Numbered from the stretch's first letter, positions 7,744 to 16,070 are shown. The stretch is 64,000 nt of DNA from Phycisphaerae bacterium (GCA_014192545.1 BJHL01000003.1:1-64000); one strand, 5' to 3'. A program made the numbers and translations. Notes: generated from the letters alone by a model not told the origin.

Positions 7744-8046
7744 CTAGATTCCCGCACGATCGAGCGCCGCTTCGGCGCTCGCGATCCGCCTTCCCTTCAA
7801 CGGGACGACGGGCGCGGAGGAAGTTCGATCGCCGGGCTCGCGGTTGATCGCCGCGAGGAAGGCGTCGAGGTCTGCGTTCAACACGAAGACGCGACCGCCG
7901 ACGCGGACCGTCGGGAGGATCACGCCGCGCACCCCGACCCGCGCCCATCGTGCGATGCTCTTCGGCGTGACGCCCAGCATCCGCGCCGCCTTGCACAGAG
8001 AGACGCGAGCCTCGGGACCGACCTCGGAGGAACGGAGCGCGATCAT
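7744..8046 (-). CDS. DUF1580-like HTH regulator
   Basis: A 100-residue DNA-binding protein. Residues 12-66 (VSLCKAARMLGVTPKSIARW, then GVRGVILPTVRVGGRVFV, then DLDAFL) follow the MerR/AlpA-type pattern of helix-turn-helix plus wing, closest in my memory to the planctomycete DUF1580 family. The ATG overlaps the stop of the preceding HTH gene by four bases. Such twin small HTH proteins next to an integrase often act as excisionase and regulator. A basic tail follows the domain. Specific role inferred from context only. Confidence 0.65.
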   Translation of the reverse strand: MIALRSSEVGPEARVSLCKAARMLGVTPKSIARWARVGVRGVILPTVRVGGRVFVLNADLDAFLAAINREPGDRTSSAPVVPLKGRRIASAEAALDRAGI

Positions 8047-8261
8047 CGGCGGGCCTCCCCGTCGGTGCGCTGGTTGCAAGCGTCGAGGAACGCCGCGAGG
8101 TCTTCCTCGGTGTAGAACCATCGCCCGCCGATCTTGCGACCGCGAAGCGCAACCCCGTTGCATCCGACGAGGGTCCAGCGTGAGACGGTGGAGTGGTCCA
8201 CACCGAGCCGCTCCGCCGCTTGGACCGTCGTCATCTTCCCTTTGGTGCTTTCCGCGATCAT
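8043..8261 (-). CDS. Excisionase/AlpA-like HTH protein
   Basis: A 72-residue protein made almost entirely of one MerR-like DNA-binding domain: TTVQAAERLGVDHSTVSRW (helix-turn-helix), GRKIGGRWFYTEEDLAAFLD (wing and final helix). The start at 8261 has GGAGG seven bases upstream. It overlaps the following DUF1580-like gene by four bases. Size, fold and place between integrase and replication gene fit a recombination directionality factor or a transcriptional activator of the element. The CCGGTCA repeats at both ends are candidate binding sites. Confidence 0.7.
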   Translation of the reverse strand: MIAESTKGKMTTVQAAERLGVDHSTVSRWTLVGCNGVALRGRKIGGRWFYTEEDLAAFLDACNQRTDGEARR

Positions 8262-8374
8262 GTTCGACCTCCGATCACTTCGCCAAGTGCGAATGACGGG
8301 GAACAATCGCGGCATGGACCGGATGCGGCAAGGGCTTGGGGGCTTGCGTCCGGGCTATTCCGGCCTCGTCCGGC

Positions 8375-8992
8375 TTATTGACCGCTCGCAAGTGCTTCGA
8401 CGATCGCGGGGCGGAACTTCGGGAACGTCTCCATCACGTCATCGACGTTGTATCGCGGAGTTTCGCTGTCCGGGTCGGTTCGGATCGGGCCGCCGTGTTC
8501 AGTGGTACGTTTCCGAATCGTGTCGGAGAAAGTCTTCGCCCCCGACACTCTGTTGAACCACTTCCCGTCCCGATAGCGTGGACCACTCGCGAGGAACGAA
8601 TCGAGTATCTCTAACGGGATCGGCCTCGGACGCGCGACGATGTCGAACGGACCTCCGTCCGGGGCTTGCGGGTCGTCGTCGAGAATCGGCGCGACTTGCC
8701 ACGCGGGGAGCCGGAGCATCGCCTCGACCCGCGCTCGCGTCGTCGAGTCCGTCGCCGCGTCTTCGAGTGCGTCCATCGCAAGGTGAAGGGAACGGAGCGG
8801 GTTGGGGACGACGGGATCAGAGGTCGAATAGCCTCGCCCCTGTCCGCCGTAGCGGTCCGCCCACGTCTCGCGCCGGATCGCGGCCTCGTCGCGCTGCTTG
8901 AAGTACCGACTCCACTTGTTGAGGTCCGCGCAACGGAGCGCCTCGTTCGCTGCGCGGAGATTGGAGAGGATGGTCGAGAGTTCGTTCTTCAT
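8375..8992 (-). CDS. Hypothetical 205-aa protein between integrase and HTH genes
   Basis: I cannot place this protein. It starts with a helical segment (ELSTILSNLRAANEALRCAD), has a Tyr/Gly-rich turn (RYGGQGRGYSTSDP), a long helix (LHLAMDALEDAATDSTTRARVEAML), then a mixed C-terminal half with many prolines. No catalytic motif, membrane segment or signal peptide is visible. An AGAGGA site lies upstream of the ATG at 8992, 14 bases after the integrase stop, so it is probably co-transcribed with the integrase. In satellites this position often holds regulators or anti-phage cargo; nothing here proves either. Confidence 0.6.
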   Translation of the reverse strand: MKNELSTILSNLRAANEALRCADLNKWSRYFKQRDEAAIRRETWADRYGGQGRGYSTSDPVVPNPLRSLHLAMDALEDAATDSTTRARVEAMLRLPAWQVAPILDDDPQAPDGGPFDIVARPRPIPLEILDSFLASGPRYRDGKWFNRVSGAKTFSDTIRKRTTEHGGPIRTDPDSETPRYNVDDVMETFPKFRPAIVEALASGQ

Positions 8993-9006
8993 GGTGTGGT
9001 TCCTCT

Positions 9007-10314
9007 TCAACCCGTCGCCAGCGCGGCGCGGACCGCCTTCTCTTCGTTCAACTCGGCGTAGACCTGCGTCGTCGTCACGCGGGAATGTCCGAGGACCGCC
9101 TGCGCCACGTCGAGCCCGTGTTCCCTGCGAACCTCCGTCGCCTTCGTGTGGCGAAGACGGTTCGGTGCCCACCGATGCGCCGACTTCCACTCGCGGAGTT
9201 CGCGTTCCTGTTCGGGCGTCCGCTTCGTCCTCGGGATCGTTGACAACGTCGGATGCGGGAACGCCCGGTCACATCCCCGCGCGATCGCGATCCGATAGGT
9301 CGTCGTCGTGTAGCGCTCGCCGGGACCGGACTCTGGGAACTGGAGCCGCCGGTTCATTTGCGAGGGCTGGACCTTCGTCCTTCTCGCGGCGCGAAGCATG
9401 GCGCGGCGCTGGTCCTCCGCCTCGCGGGGCGAGAAGAGCGCCGCGTCGAGCCCTCGGACGAGGTACTTCGCGAGGATCGCTTGCGCCCGAGGTCCGATCG
9501 CGACGACGCGGTCCTTGTCGTGGACCTCGCACTTGTGCGAGCGCGGCACGTACTTCCACGCGGGACCGGAAGTGTCGATATCCCGGGGCGTCATCATGCA
9601 CACTTCCACGGGACGCATCCCCGTAAGGCGCTGGACGCGGACCATGTCCGCGACGACCTCCGACAAGTGCGGGAGAGTCGCCTCGACGACCTCGTCGGCC
9701 ACGGGGCGGATCTTCCGCTTCTCCGTCGCCTTCGTCTCACCCTTGCGAACGCCGCCCACGTCCCGGATCCCGTCGTAGACCGCGCCCGGGATGATCTGCT
9801 GGTTCTTCGCCCACTTGAACGCGCCCTTCACGATCTGCGTGTAGTAGTTGACGATCTTCCTCGACAACGGACCCGGGCGTCGCGCCGTCCCGTTGGGGTG
9901 GAAGGTGGCGGGCGTTTCGACGAGGTCGCGCTGATAGAGCGTGAGGGCCTTCGGACCGAACTCGACGACGGGCGTCGGGCCGAAGAGTTTGCGGAGGCGC
10001 GAGAGGGCGCTCTTCACATGGCAGCGCGTCGCCTTGTCGGTGTACCGGGCCTCCGCGAACTCCCAGTACGCCGCGATCACTTCGACGACCGTCACGTCGG
10101 AGCGCTCCTCGCGGCGCTTGCCGCCGACGAGGGCGTCGGGGAGCCGCCGACCGTTGGTGAGCCACAGTCGGAGGACGCGGTCGTACTCCTCGCGACTCTC
10201 CGGGGTGCCGTGGATGCCGAGGTAGATGTCGCGCCCGTCGATGGTGACGACGGCGCGACCGCTGGACTTGTGGAGCCTGTACGACGGGACCGAGTTCTCT
10301 GGAAGGCGAGCCAT
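9007..10314 (-). CDS. int: Tyrosine recombinase (integrase)
   Basis: The 435-residue enzyme should carry out site-specific integration and excision at the tRNA-Met gene. The N-terminal half contains an arm-binding-like region and a core-binding helical domain (about 75-175). The catalytic half has Arg234 in LTGMRPVEV, a candidate Lys261, Arg388-His389 in NRLRHTKATE, His410 in VLGHS and the nucleophile Tyr419 in TTQVYAEL. The first His of the HxxR motif is Asn385, a tolerated variation in the family. About 50 residues (around 310-370) separate the Lys and HxxR regions, longer than usual. The start has GGAGG upstream, and the gene reads away from the tRNA 114 bases off, the usual layout for tRNA-targeting elements. 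Confidence 0.9.
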   Translation of the reverse strand: MARLPENSVPSYRLHKSSGRAVVTIDGRDIYLGIHGTPESREEYDRVLRLWLTNGRRLPDALVGGKRREERSDVTVVEVIAAYWEFAEARYTDKATRCHVKSALSRLRKLFGPTPVVEFGPKALTLYQRDLVETPATFHPNGTARRPGPLSRKIVNYYTQIVKGAFKWAKNQQIIPGAVYDGIRDVGGVRKGETKATEKRKIRPVADEVVEATLPHLSEVVADMVRVQRLTGMRPVEVCMMTPRDIDTSGPAWKYVPRSHKCEVHDKDRVVAIGPRAQAILAKYLVRGLDAALFSPREAEDQRRAMLRAARRTKVQPSQMNRRLQFPESGPGERYTTTTYRIAIARGCDRAFPHPTLSTIPRTKRTPEQERELREWKSAHRWAPNRLRHTKATEVRREHGLDVAQAVLGHSRVTTTQVYAELNEEKAVRAALATG

Positions 10315-10331
10315 GCGCGGACCTCCGAAGG

Positions 10332-10350
10332 AATCCGGTCAGTTGACCGG
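10332..10350. repeat. CCGGTCA inverted repeat near attR
   Basis: AATCCGGTCA at 10332-10341 is the same motif as at 853 and 908; here CCGGTCA (10335-10341) pairs with TGACCGG (10344-10350) around GT. It lies 18 bp upstream of the integrase start and may bind integrase, excisionase or an autoregulator. Confidence 0.5.
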
Positions 10351-10427
10351 TTTCCAGCGTTTCGGAGCCGCACTTCCCGACTCGGGAAGGCTCGCGGTAA
10401 CTTCCGCGATCGGCTGAACTTGCGAGA

Positions 10428-10471
10428 AATGCCGAGGGGCGGACTCGAACCGCCGACCTCCGGGTTATGAA
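10428..10471. repeat. attR: 44-bp repeat inside the intact tRNA-Met
   Basis: Identical to 722-765. Forty-one of its bases are tRNA sequence and three (AAT) lie beyond the tRNA 3' end. Because the element restores the tRNA on this side, the target gene stays functional. Confidence 0.9.
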
Positions 10472-10504
10472 TCCAGCGCTCTAAACCAGCTGAGCTACCT
10501 CGGC
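10431..10504 (-). tRNA. tRNA-Met (CAU), elongator type
   Basis: Reverse-strand reading gives a full cloverleaf: acceptor GCCGAGG/CCUCGGC, D-arm GCUC/GAGC, anticodon loop UUCAUAA, T-arm GGCGG-UUCGAGU-CCGCC. The 3' CCA is not encoded. The anticodon stem resembles elongator tRNA-Met; tRNA-Ile2, which shares CAU, is less likely. Confidence 0.85.
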
Positions 10505-10513
10505 GAGGTCGAG

Positions 10514-11827
10514 ATGATATCCCCCTCCATACCCCTTCGCAACTGCCTTGGCTCACGCTCGTGCCGCCCGCTCGCCTTACCGTCCGCCGTGCCCGTTGCC
10601 GCTCGCCAACCCCTGCGAATCGCCATCATCGGCTGCGGCACCGCAGGACCCGCCGCCGCATGCCTGCTCGCACGCCTGGGCCACCACGTTGACATCTTCG
10701 AGCGTGCATCACCGCTTCGTCCCGTCGGCGCAGGCCTTCTCATCCAGCCCACCGGCATGCACGTCCTGCATCGCCTCGACCTGCTTGAGCGTGCCTGCTC
10801 GCTGGGTCATCGCATCAATCACCTCATCGGCGAGAATACGTCGGGCCGGCGAATCCTCGATCTCTCCTACACCGACTTTGCCCCGCAGACCTTCGGCCTA
10901 GGCATGCACCGCGGCGCACTCTTCTCGCTCTTGCTCGACGCCGCACAACACGAACCGCTCGTGCGCATCCACGCAGGCGTTGACATTTCGCACATCCACC
11001 AAGCCCACACCCACGTCACCCTTCGCACCCACGCCAATCAACTGCTAGGCCCATACGACCTGACCATTATCGCCGACGGTGCCCGCTCGCATCTGCGCAC
11101 GCAAGTACAAGTGAACGCACAGACCACGCGCTACGCCTACGCCGCCGCGTGGTGCGTCCTCCCCATGCCCACCCACGCCCGCTGGCAATCAACCCTGCGC
11201 CAAACCTATCGCGACACGCGCAGCATGATCGGCTACCTCCCCAGCGGCAAACCCGCCCCCGATGCCGAACCAACCATCAGCGTCTTTTGGAGCCTCCGCG
11301 CCGACAAGATCGAATCGCTGCGTACCGCAGGCCTCGCTGAGTTTGAACGCCGCGTCATCGAACTCGATCCTCATGCCGCCCCGCTGCTGATTCATCTGCG
11401 CAGCATGGATCAACTCGTCTTCGCAACGTACTACGACACGATTTGCGACCGCATTCACCACCACCGCGTCGCGCTACTGGGAGACGCCGCGCACGCCATG
11501 AGCCCGCAACTCGGCCAAGGTGCCAACCTTGCGCTGGTTGACGCTCTCAACCTCGTCGACACCATCGCGCTGCACGCCCCAACGACCGAAGCGATCCCAG
11601 CCGCTCTCACTCGCCACGACGCCGACCGCCGCAACCACGTCGCCTTCTACACCCGCGCCTCGCGCTGGCTCACACCCTGGTTCCAGTCCGACCTCGCCCC
11701 CCTCGCCCTGCCGCGCGACCTGCTCATGCATCCGCTCTCACGCATTCCGTGGATTAAACAGCAAATGGCTCAGAGCCTTGCCGGTGTGAAGACGGGCATT
11801 TTCTCGTCGTATCGATTTGACCACTGA
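10514..11827 (+). CDS. FAD-dependent monooxygenase (PHBH/UbiH-like)
   Basis: A flavoprotein hydroxylase of about 437 residues. The Rossmann motif GCGTAG is at residues 40-45, followed by the acidic residue that binds ribose (VDIFERAS). The second FAD motif is ALLGDAAHAMSPQLGQGANL, about three-quarters along. Between them lies the strand-rich substrate domain. The substrate cannot be read from sequence; the family hydroxylates aromatic or quinone-type compounds. The start is uncertain: ATG 10514 begins nine bases from the tRNA end, while an in-frame GTG at 10589 leaves just a few residues before the Rossmann fold and is more typical of the family. It faces away from the mobile element, so it is the first chromosomal gene on this side. 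Confidence 0.8.
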   Translation: MISPSIPLRNCLGSRSCRPLALPSAVPVAARQPLRIAIIGCGTAGPAAACLLARLGHHVDIFERASPLRPVGAGLLIQPTGMHVLHRLDLLERACSLGHRINHLIGENTSGRRILDLSYTDFAPQTFGLGMHRGALFSLLLDAAQHEPLVRIHAGVDISHIHQAHTHVTLRTHANQLLGPYDLTIIADGARSHLRTQVQVNAQTTRYAYAAAWCVLPMPTHARWQSTLRQTYRDTRSMIGYLPSGKPAPDAEPTISVFWSLRADKIESLRTAGLAEFERRVIELDPHAAPLLIHLRSMDQLVFATYYDTICDRIHHHRVALLGDAAHAMSPQLGQGANLALVDALNLVDTIALHAPTTEAIPAALTRHDADRRNHVAFYTRASRWLTPWFQSDLAPLALPRDLLMHPLSRIPWIKQQMAQSLAGVKTGIFSSYRFDH

Positions 11828-11919
11828 CAATTCATTGAGCGTCACTGAGTACCATGCCCGCTCGCAAAACCGCGAGATTCGACAAGCTTCGCAAAACCAT
11901 TTCCAGCAAAGGACCACCC

Positions 11920-12408
11920 ATGCCCGCCAACGACCACCTCACCCCCCGCTCCTCCACCATCGCCATCGGCGACACCGCACCCGACTTCACTCTTCCCACG
12001 CAAGACCGCAAAGACTTCAAACTCTCCGACGCCGTCAAGAAAGGCGACGTCGTCCTCTGCTTCTACCCCTTCGCTTTCACAGGCGTCTGCTCTGCCGAAA
12101 TGAAATGCGTCAGCAGCGACTTCGCCAAGTGGAGCGAAAAAGGCGCGATCGTCGTCGGCGTCTCCTGCGACAGCATGTTCACCAATCAAGCCTGGGCCGA
12201 AAAGGAAGGCTACACCCAAACCCTCCTCAGCGACCTCCACCGCCAAATCACCAAAGCCTACGGCCTCCACTGGAACGACCTCAACGTCGCCAACCGCGGC
12301 ACCGTCGTCATCGGCCAATCCGCCGACGGCAAAGGCAAAGTCAAATTCGTCCAAGCCCGCGAACCCGGCAAAGCAATGGACTGGGACAGCATCTTGACCA
12401 TGCTGTAA
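11920..12408 (+). CDS. Peroxiredoxin (AhpC/TSA, BCP-like)
   Basis: A 162-residue thiol peroxidase that reduces hydrogen and organic peroxides. The active site PFAFTGVC places Thr54 and the peroxidatic Cys57 in the family's PxxxTxxC pattern, with a second Cys at 63 that may resolve the disulfide. The N-terminus has the usual GDTAPDFTLPTQD. The start at 11920 (MPAND) is preceded by AAAGGA at a good distance; an upstream ATG at 11854 would add 22 basic residues. A strong terminator follows 31 bases after the stop, so the gene is probably transcribed alone or with the monooxygenase. Confidence 0.88.
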   Translation: MPANDHLTPRSSTIAIGDTAPDFTLPTQDRKDFKLSDAVKKGDVVLCFYPFAFTGVCSAEMKCVSSDFAKWSEKGAIVVGVSCDSMFTNQAWAEKEGYTQTLLSDLHRQITKAYGLHWNDLNVANRGTVVIGQSADGKGKVKFVQAREPGKAMDWDSILTML

Positions 12409-12439
12409 GCCGACCACTCGCCGCAAAGCATTCAACAAA

Positions 12440-12480
12440 GCGAAAGTGATCGCCACGTGCCGTCACTTTCGCTTTCTTCT
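12440..12480 (+). terminator. Terminator after the peroxiredoxin gene
   Basis: GCGAAAGTGA (12440-12449) pairs perfectly with TCACTTTCGC (12463-12472), followed by TTTCTTCTT. Confidence 0.8.
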
Positions 12481-12524
12481 TGTCCGCATCGCACATTCGC
12501 TTATCCAACCGTTTATCCTCCTGC

Positions 12525-12956
12525 ATGCGTTGCCTGGCCTGTGGCTACACCATCAATGACCTCCATCGCCAAACCTGCCCCGAGTGCGGCAACGCCTTCG
12601 ATCCGCACAACGCCACAACCTTCGAACGCGAACCCTGGGGCAGTGAAAAACTCCATCGCGGGATGCGCACCGTCATCGCGCTTTGTACAACCAGCGCGGC
12701 GATCTCGCTCGTCGCCACACTTCTACTCATCGCCGCCGAGTTCGCCACAACACCACGCGGCCCACGCTCTGAATTGGAATTCTTCGCCAAGTTCGCACTC
12801 GCTCTGACTTTGCTCTCGATAACCGCAAGTGTTCTCGCCGTGATCGCCGTCAGCGAATCTTTGTCTCGCCTCAATGCGTGGAAACGCTATCGAACCTCGC
12901 TGATCTGGGTCGCGACCAGTTGGCTAGTCCTCTTCGCAACTCTCGCCTTGCTCTAA
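12525..12956 (+). CDS. Zinc-ribbon membrane protein
   Basis: A 143-residue protein with an N-terminal zinc ribbon formed by CLACGY and CPECG, then two clear hydrophobic segments (VIALCTTSAAISLVATLLLI and FALALTLLSITASVLAVIAV) and a third at the C-terminus (SLIWVATSWLVLFATLALL). This ribbon-plus-membrane layout is common in Phycisphaerae hypotheticals; no function is known to me. ATG 12525 (MRCLACGY) puts the ribbon at the very start. An ATG at 12480 would overlap the upstream terminator tail, and neither has a good ribosome binding site. Confidence 0.6.
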   Translation: MRCLACGYTINDLHRQTCPECGNAFDPHNATTFEREPWGSEKLHRGMRTVIALCTTSAAISLVATLLLIAAEFATTPRGPRSELEFFAKFALALTLLSITASVLAVIAVSESLSRLNAWKRYRTSLIWVATSWLVLFATLALL

Positions 12957-13002
12957 CCGCTTCTCACTCAACTCCGCCCACCAAACGCCCGATATCCCCT
13001 CC

Positions 13003-14028
13003 ATGTCGGTCGCGTCGCTCCCACCCACGCCCACCGTCTCGCCCGCGCTTCCACTGCACCGCAACCTGCGCGTGGCCATCGTCACCTGCGCCACCATCGC
13101 CCTGCTCATCGTCCTCACGCGTTACTGGCCAATTGTCCAAGGCGCGCTCCACGAAATCTCACTCCATCCAACCGTCCTCCTCGCCGGTCCGCTGCTCGCA
13201 CTCTGTTTCATCGCCTGCAAAGGCGCATCACTCACCGCCGCCTGCAATGCCGCCCACATGCCCATGACCCCGCGCGCGGGGGTCCGCACGTTCATCGAAG
13301 GCACCGTCATCGAATCCATCAGTTGGCCCGGCAAACTCATGGGCGACATCTACCGCGCCTCGGTCTTGCCCGCCACCTCCATCATCCAACGCGCTTCCGC
13401 TCTCGTCCTCTGGCGCATTGGCACCCTGCTCGCAACTCTCATCCTTGTCATCACCGCCGCCGCGCTCACGCACAATCAGTTGCACACACAAAGCGCCTGG
13501 CATCACGCCGCTCTGCTCGCCGCCGTCATCACCGCCGCATGCATCGCCACGTGTTTCATCGCCTCTCGCACGCATCACCTCCGCGCCGCCAACCTCACCG
13601 GCCGCCGCGCCTTCACCGCCATCTCTCGCATCACCGCGTACTCACTCCTCGCCACACTCGCCGACCTCACCGCCATCGCCTTTTTCGCTGCGACCATCGC
13701 CAACGTCAACGCTCTCACCTTCCTCCCGCTCTTCATCTGCGCATCCCTCATCGCCTCAGCCTCCACCATCCCTATGGCTGCAGGTATCCTCGACGCCGGC
13801 TGCTACTTCGCCCTCACCCACTCCTGCGGGACAACGCCCGAAGCCGCCACCGCCATCATCCTCTGCTACCGCGCCCTCGGCCCAGGCATCACGCTCGCTG
13901 CCGGTGCTGCCTCATTTCTTCTCGTACCTGCACGTCGCTTCAATCGCTACAACCTGCACCACCTCCCACTTCCCAATCACAAATCCCCCATCACGAGACA
14001 CACGCCCCGGCAACATGACGACACATAA
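13003..14028 (+). CDS. Flippase-like integral membrane protein (LPG synthase TM / UPF0104)
   Basis: A 341-residue polytopic protein with about eight hydrophobic segments. The pattern, including TVIESISWPGKLMGDIYRA in the middle and IPMAAGILDAGCYFALTHS near the end, fits the lysylphosphatidylglycerol synthase transmembrane family (YbhN/UPF0104), which includes lipid flippases and glycosyl-carrier proteins. The substrate is unknown. It precedes the pilin-like gene by three bases, so the two may be co-transcribed. High local codon GC and dense CCGCC composition are shared with neighbours. Confidence 0.65.
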   Translation: MSVASLPPTPTVSPALPLHRNLRVAIVTCATIALLIVLTRYWPIVQGALHEISLHPTVLLAGPLLALCFIACKGASLTAACNAAHMPMTPRAGVRTFIEGTVIESISWPGKLMGDIYRASVLPATSIIQRASALVLWRIGTLLATLILVITAAALTHNQLHTQSAWHHAALLAAVITAACIATCFIASRTHHLRAANLTGRRAFTAISRITAYSLLATLADLTAIAFFAATIANVNALTFLPLFICASLIASASTIPMAAGILDAGCYFALTHSCGTTPEAATAIILCYRALGPGITLAAGAASFLLVPARRFNRYNLHHLPLPNHKSPITRHTPRQHDDT

Positions 14029-14031
14029 CGT

Positions 14032-14457
14032 ATGTTCCGCCCATCGCGCACCAAGCAACTCCGCCACGCCTTCACGCTTGTCGAAATCCTCATCGTCGTG
14101 ATCGTCATCGGCATCCTCGCCGCCATCGCCGTGCCCAATTTCTCCCAAGGCACCAGCGACGCCCGCTACGAAGTCGCGCGCACCTTCGGCCAATCGCTCA
14201 CCAAAGCCGCCTCGATGTACAGCACGCAAACCGGGCGAATCCCCTCGTCCTTCCATAACTGGGTCGCTTTAACCGAAACTGGTTCGCAGCAAAACCTCAT
14301 CCGCATTGATTCCAATCTCCGCGGCGCACTCAAAGAACGCAATCAACGCGTCATGACCAACAACTCGCAAACCATCGAGTTAAGTTTTCCAGGCGACATG
14401 ATCGCTCGCTACACCATCGATTCAAACGGTGTCATCACGACCACCATCACGCCCTGA
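14032..14457 (+). CDS. Type IV pilin / type II secretion prepilin-like protein
   Basis: A 141-residue protein with a classic prepilin leader: a short basic start, then HAFTLVEILIVVIVIGILAA, with Phe as first mature residue and Glu at mature position 5. An Ala in place of the usual Gly before the cleavage site is notable. The globular part is small and ends in strands. Such pseudopilins build short fibres or secretion pseudopili. The matching prepilin peptidase is encoded at 24474-25820; other secretion genes are not in the window. Confidence 0.8.
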   Translation: MFRPSRTKQLRHAFTLVEILIVVIVIGILAAIAVPNFSQGTSDARYEVARTFGQSLTKAASMYSTQTGRIPSSFHNWVALTETGSQQNLIRIDSNLRGALKERNQRVMTNNSQTIELSFPGDMIARYTIDSNGVITTTITP

Positions 14458-14476
14458 CCGCTCGCTCGCCGCGAAC

Positions 14477-15982
14477 TTACTTCACGCTCGCCGCGCCTTC
14501 ATCGCGAAACTGCAAGTAAGGCACAAACACATACTCGCGCACGCCCACGCTGCGCAAGTAATCATCAATCACAAAGTACGCCACAAACCGGTTGTTCTCG
14601 GCAATCTGGTCCAGCGCAACATCGCTGTACACAACAGGCCCGCGCGCAACATCAAACGCAATCTGCGACCGCAGCCGCGCGGGCCCAGCCCCAGTCTCGC
14701 TCTGCACCAAATCCGCACGCTTGAACCACAACACGTCACTTCGCGAAAGCGTCACGCCCGCTGCAGGCGTCTGCACCAATACCACGTCCGCGTAAATCCC
14801 CGTCACCTGCCCCGTGCGCGTCGCCAGCATCACCCGCCGCGCCCGCATCGGATTGTCCCCCAGCCGCACGTACACGCTCGCACGCGACTCCCCATTGGTC
14901 TCCGCAATTTCCACAGTTCCACCCGCCCCATACACCACCGCCTCACCCTGCGCCCTTGCCATCAGCGGCAACACCCTCGCACGAAAATCCCCCACCACAA
15001 AACTCATCCACATCACACCACACACCGCCGCCCCACTCACCACCGATCGCACCCTGCGCCCACTCGCTCGCGCCCACAATACCCCGGCCAGCACAATCAT
15101 CGCGTACATCGCCATCCGCTCCAGCCACTCTTCGCCTTGCCGAATCGTGCCGCCGGGAGTCATGATCGCAACCACGCCCAGCCAAACCACCACCACCAAC
15201 GCAGGCCCCACCCACTGTCGCCGGAGCTGCTCACCAACTCGCGCCAGCGAATCCGCCCGCGCCAGTAACACAATCGCCAAAGTCCCCGCCACCGCGTCAT
15301 ACGCAAACAACCCGCCATCCACCACGCTCTTGATAAGCGCCGCAAACGCCAGCGACATCACCATCGCCACCACCACTCGCTCACGCCAATCCGCATACGC
15401 GCACGCAACTCTGGGCCCCACCCACAACCCCAGTCCCAGCGCACCTACAAACGCTCCGCCTATCAAACCCGCCAGCCACCTCGGCACCACTCGCAAGTAC
15501 GCAAACCCCGTATCAAATCGCTGGTGCCACTCGCCGCGCCCCAGCCACTCCACCACCATCGCTATCGGCGCCTTGCTCGTATGAATATGCGTGAACGAGT
15601 TCACCGAGTTCACACCATCACGCCAATGAAAATTCACGCTGCCTGTTGGCAACCCCATCGCCCGCGTGTACAGCACCAGCGATGTCAAACTACACACCAG
15701 ACCCACACCCACCACCAACGCAAACACCACCATGCCGCGCCGATTCCACGCCGCATGCGTCTCTCGCTGCCGCCAGCCAAGCCACGCCGCACGCAGGCAA
15801 AACAGCATCGAAAATGCCAACGCAAAATAAATCTTCCCTGCCGAAACGCCCATGCAAATCTGATTCACCGCAAAATGCACGCCGATGCGCCACCACCCAC
15901 CAAGCACGTACAACGCCATCAGCATCGCACATACGCCCGCAACCCCCAGCATCCATTTCACAAATCGCGCACGTTCCATCAC
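14477..15982 (-). CDS. Polytopic membrane protein of unknown function
   Basis: A 501-residue protein. Roughly ten hydrophobic helices fill the first 340 residues (for example VCAMLMALYVLGGWW, VFALVVGVGLVCSLTSLVLY, GPALVVVVWLGVVAIM). The C-terminal 150 residues are a soluble, strand-rich domain (ARRVMLATRTGQVTGIYADV, NRFVAYFVIDDYLRSVGV). I do not recognise a family. It runs opposite to the pilin gene and in the same direction as the sugar transferase that precedes it, 88 bases away, so a role in envelope polysaccharide is possible but unproven. Confidence 0.65.
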   Translation of the reverse strand: MMERARFVKWMLGVAGVCAMLMALYVLGGWWRIGVHFAVNQICMGVSAGKIYFALAFSMLFCLRAAWLGWRQRETHAAWNRRGMVVFALVVGVGLVCSLTSLVLYTRAMGLPTGSVNFHWRDGVNSVNSFTHIHTSKAPIAMVVEWLGRGEWHQRFDTGFAYLRVVPRWLAGLIGGAFVGALGLGLWVGPRVACAYADWRERVVVAMVMSLAFAALIKSVVDGGLFAYDAVAGTLAIVLLARADSLARVGEQLRRQWVGPALVVVVWLGVVAIMTPGGTIRQGEEWLERMAMYAMIVLAGVLWARASGRRVRSVVSGAAVCGVMWMSFVVGDFRARVLPLMARAQGEAVVYGAGGTVEIAETNGESRASVYVRLGDNPMRARRVMLATRTGQVTGIYADVVLVQTPAAGVTLSRSDVLWFKRADLVQSETGAGPARLRSQIAFDVARGPVVYSDVALDQIAENNRFVAYFVIDDYLRSVGVREYVFVPYLQFRDEGAASVK

Positions 15983-16070
15983 CGTTGGCTATCGGTTCGC
16001 TGGCCAATTTCACTGGCATCTTCGCACAATCTGCCCAAATCCCCGCCAATTCGCCCAAGCCCCGCCCCGC

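Larger units (their letters stand above)
722..10471. mobile_element. tRNA-integrated phage-satellite-like element with its own capsid gene
   Basis: A 9.7-kb unit is bounded by 44-bp identical direct repeats at 722-765 and 10428-10471; the right copy lies inside an intact tRNA-Met gene. A tyrosine integrase sits beside that tRNA. All other genes except a toxin-antitoxin pair run leftwards: unknown 205-aa protein, HTH protein, DUF1580-type protein, primase-polymerase, repeat-rich non-coding block, small terminase, two unknown proteins, HK97-type capsid protein, small unknown protein. Large terminase, portal, prohead protease, connectors, tail and lysis genes are absent. Replication genes plus terS and one capsid gene, in a compact island, recall phage-inducible chromosomal islands and other satellites. 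A decayed prophage is the alternative, but every gene appears intact and several overlap by a few bases, which argues against random decay. Confidence 0.85.
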
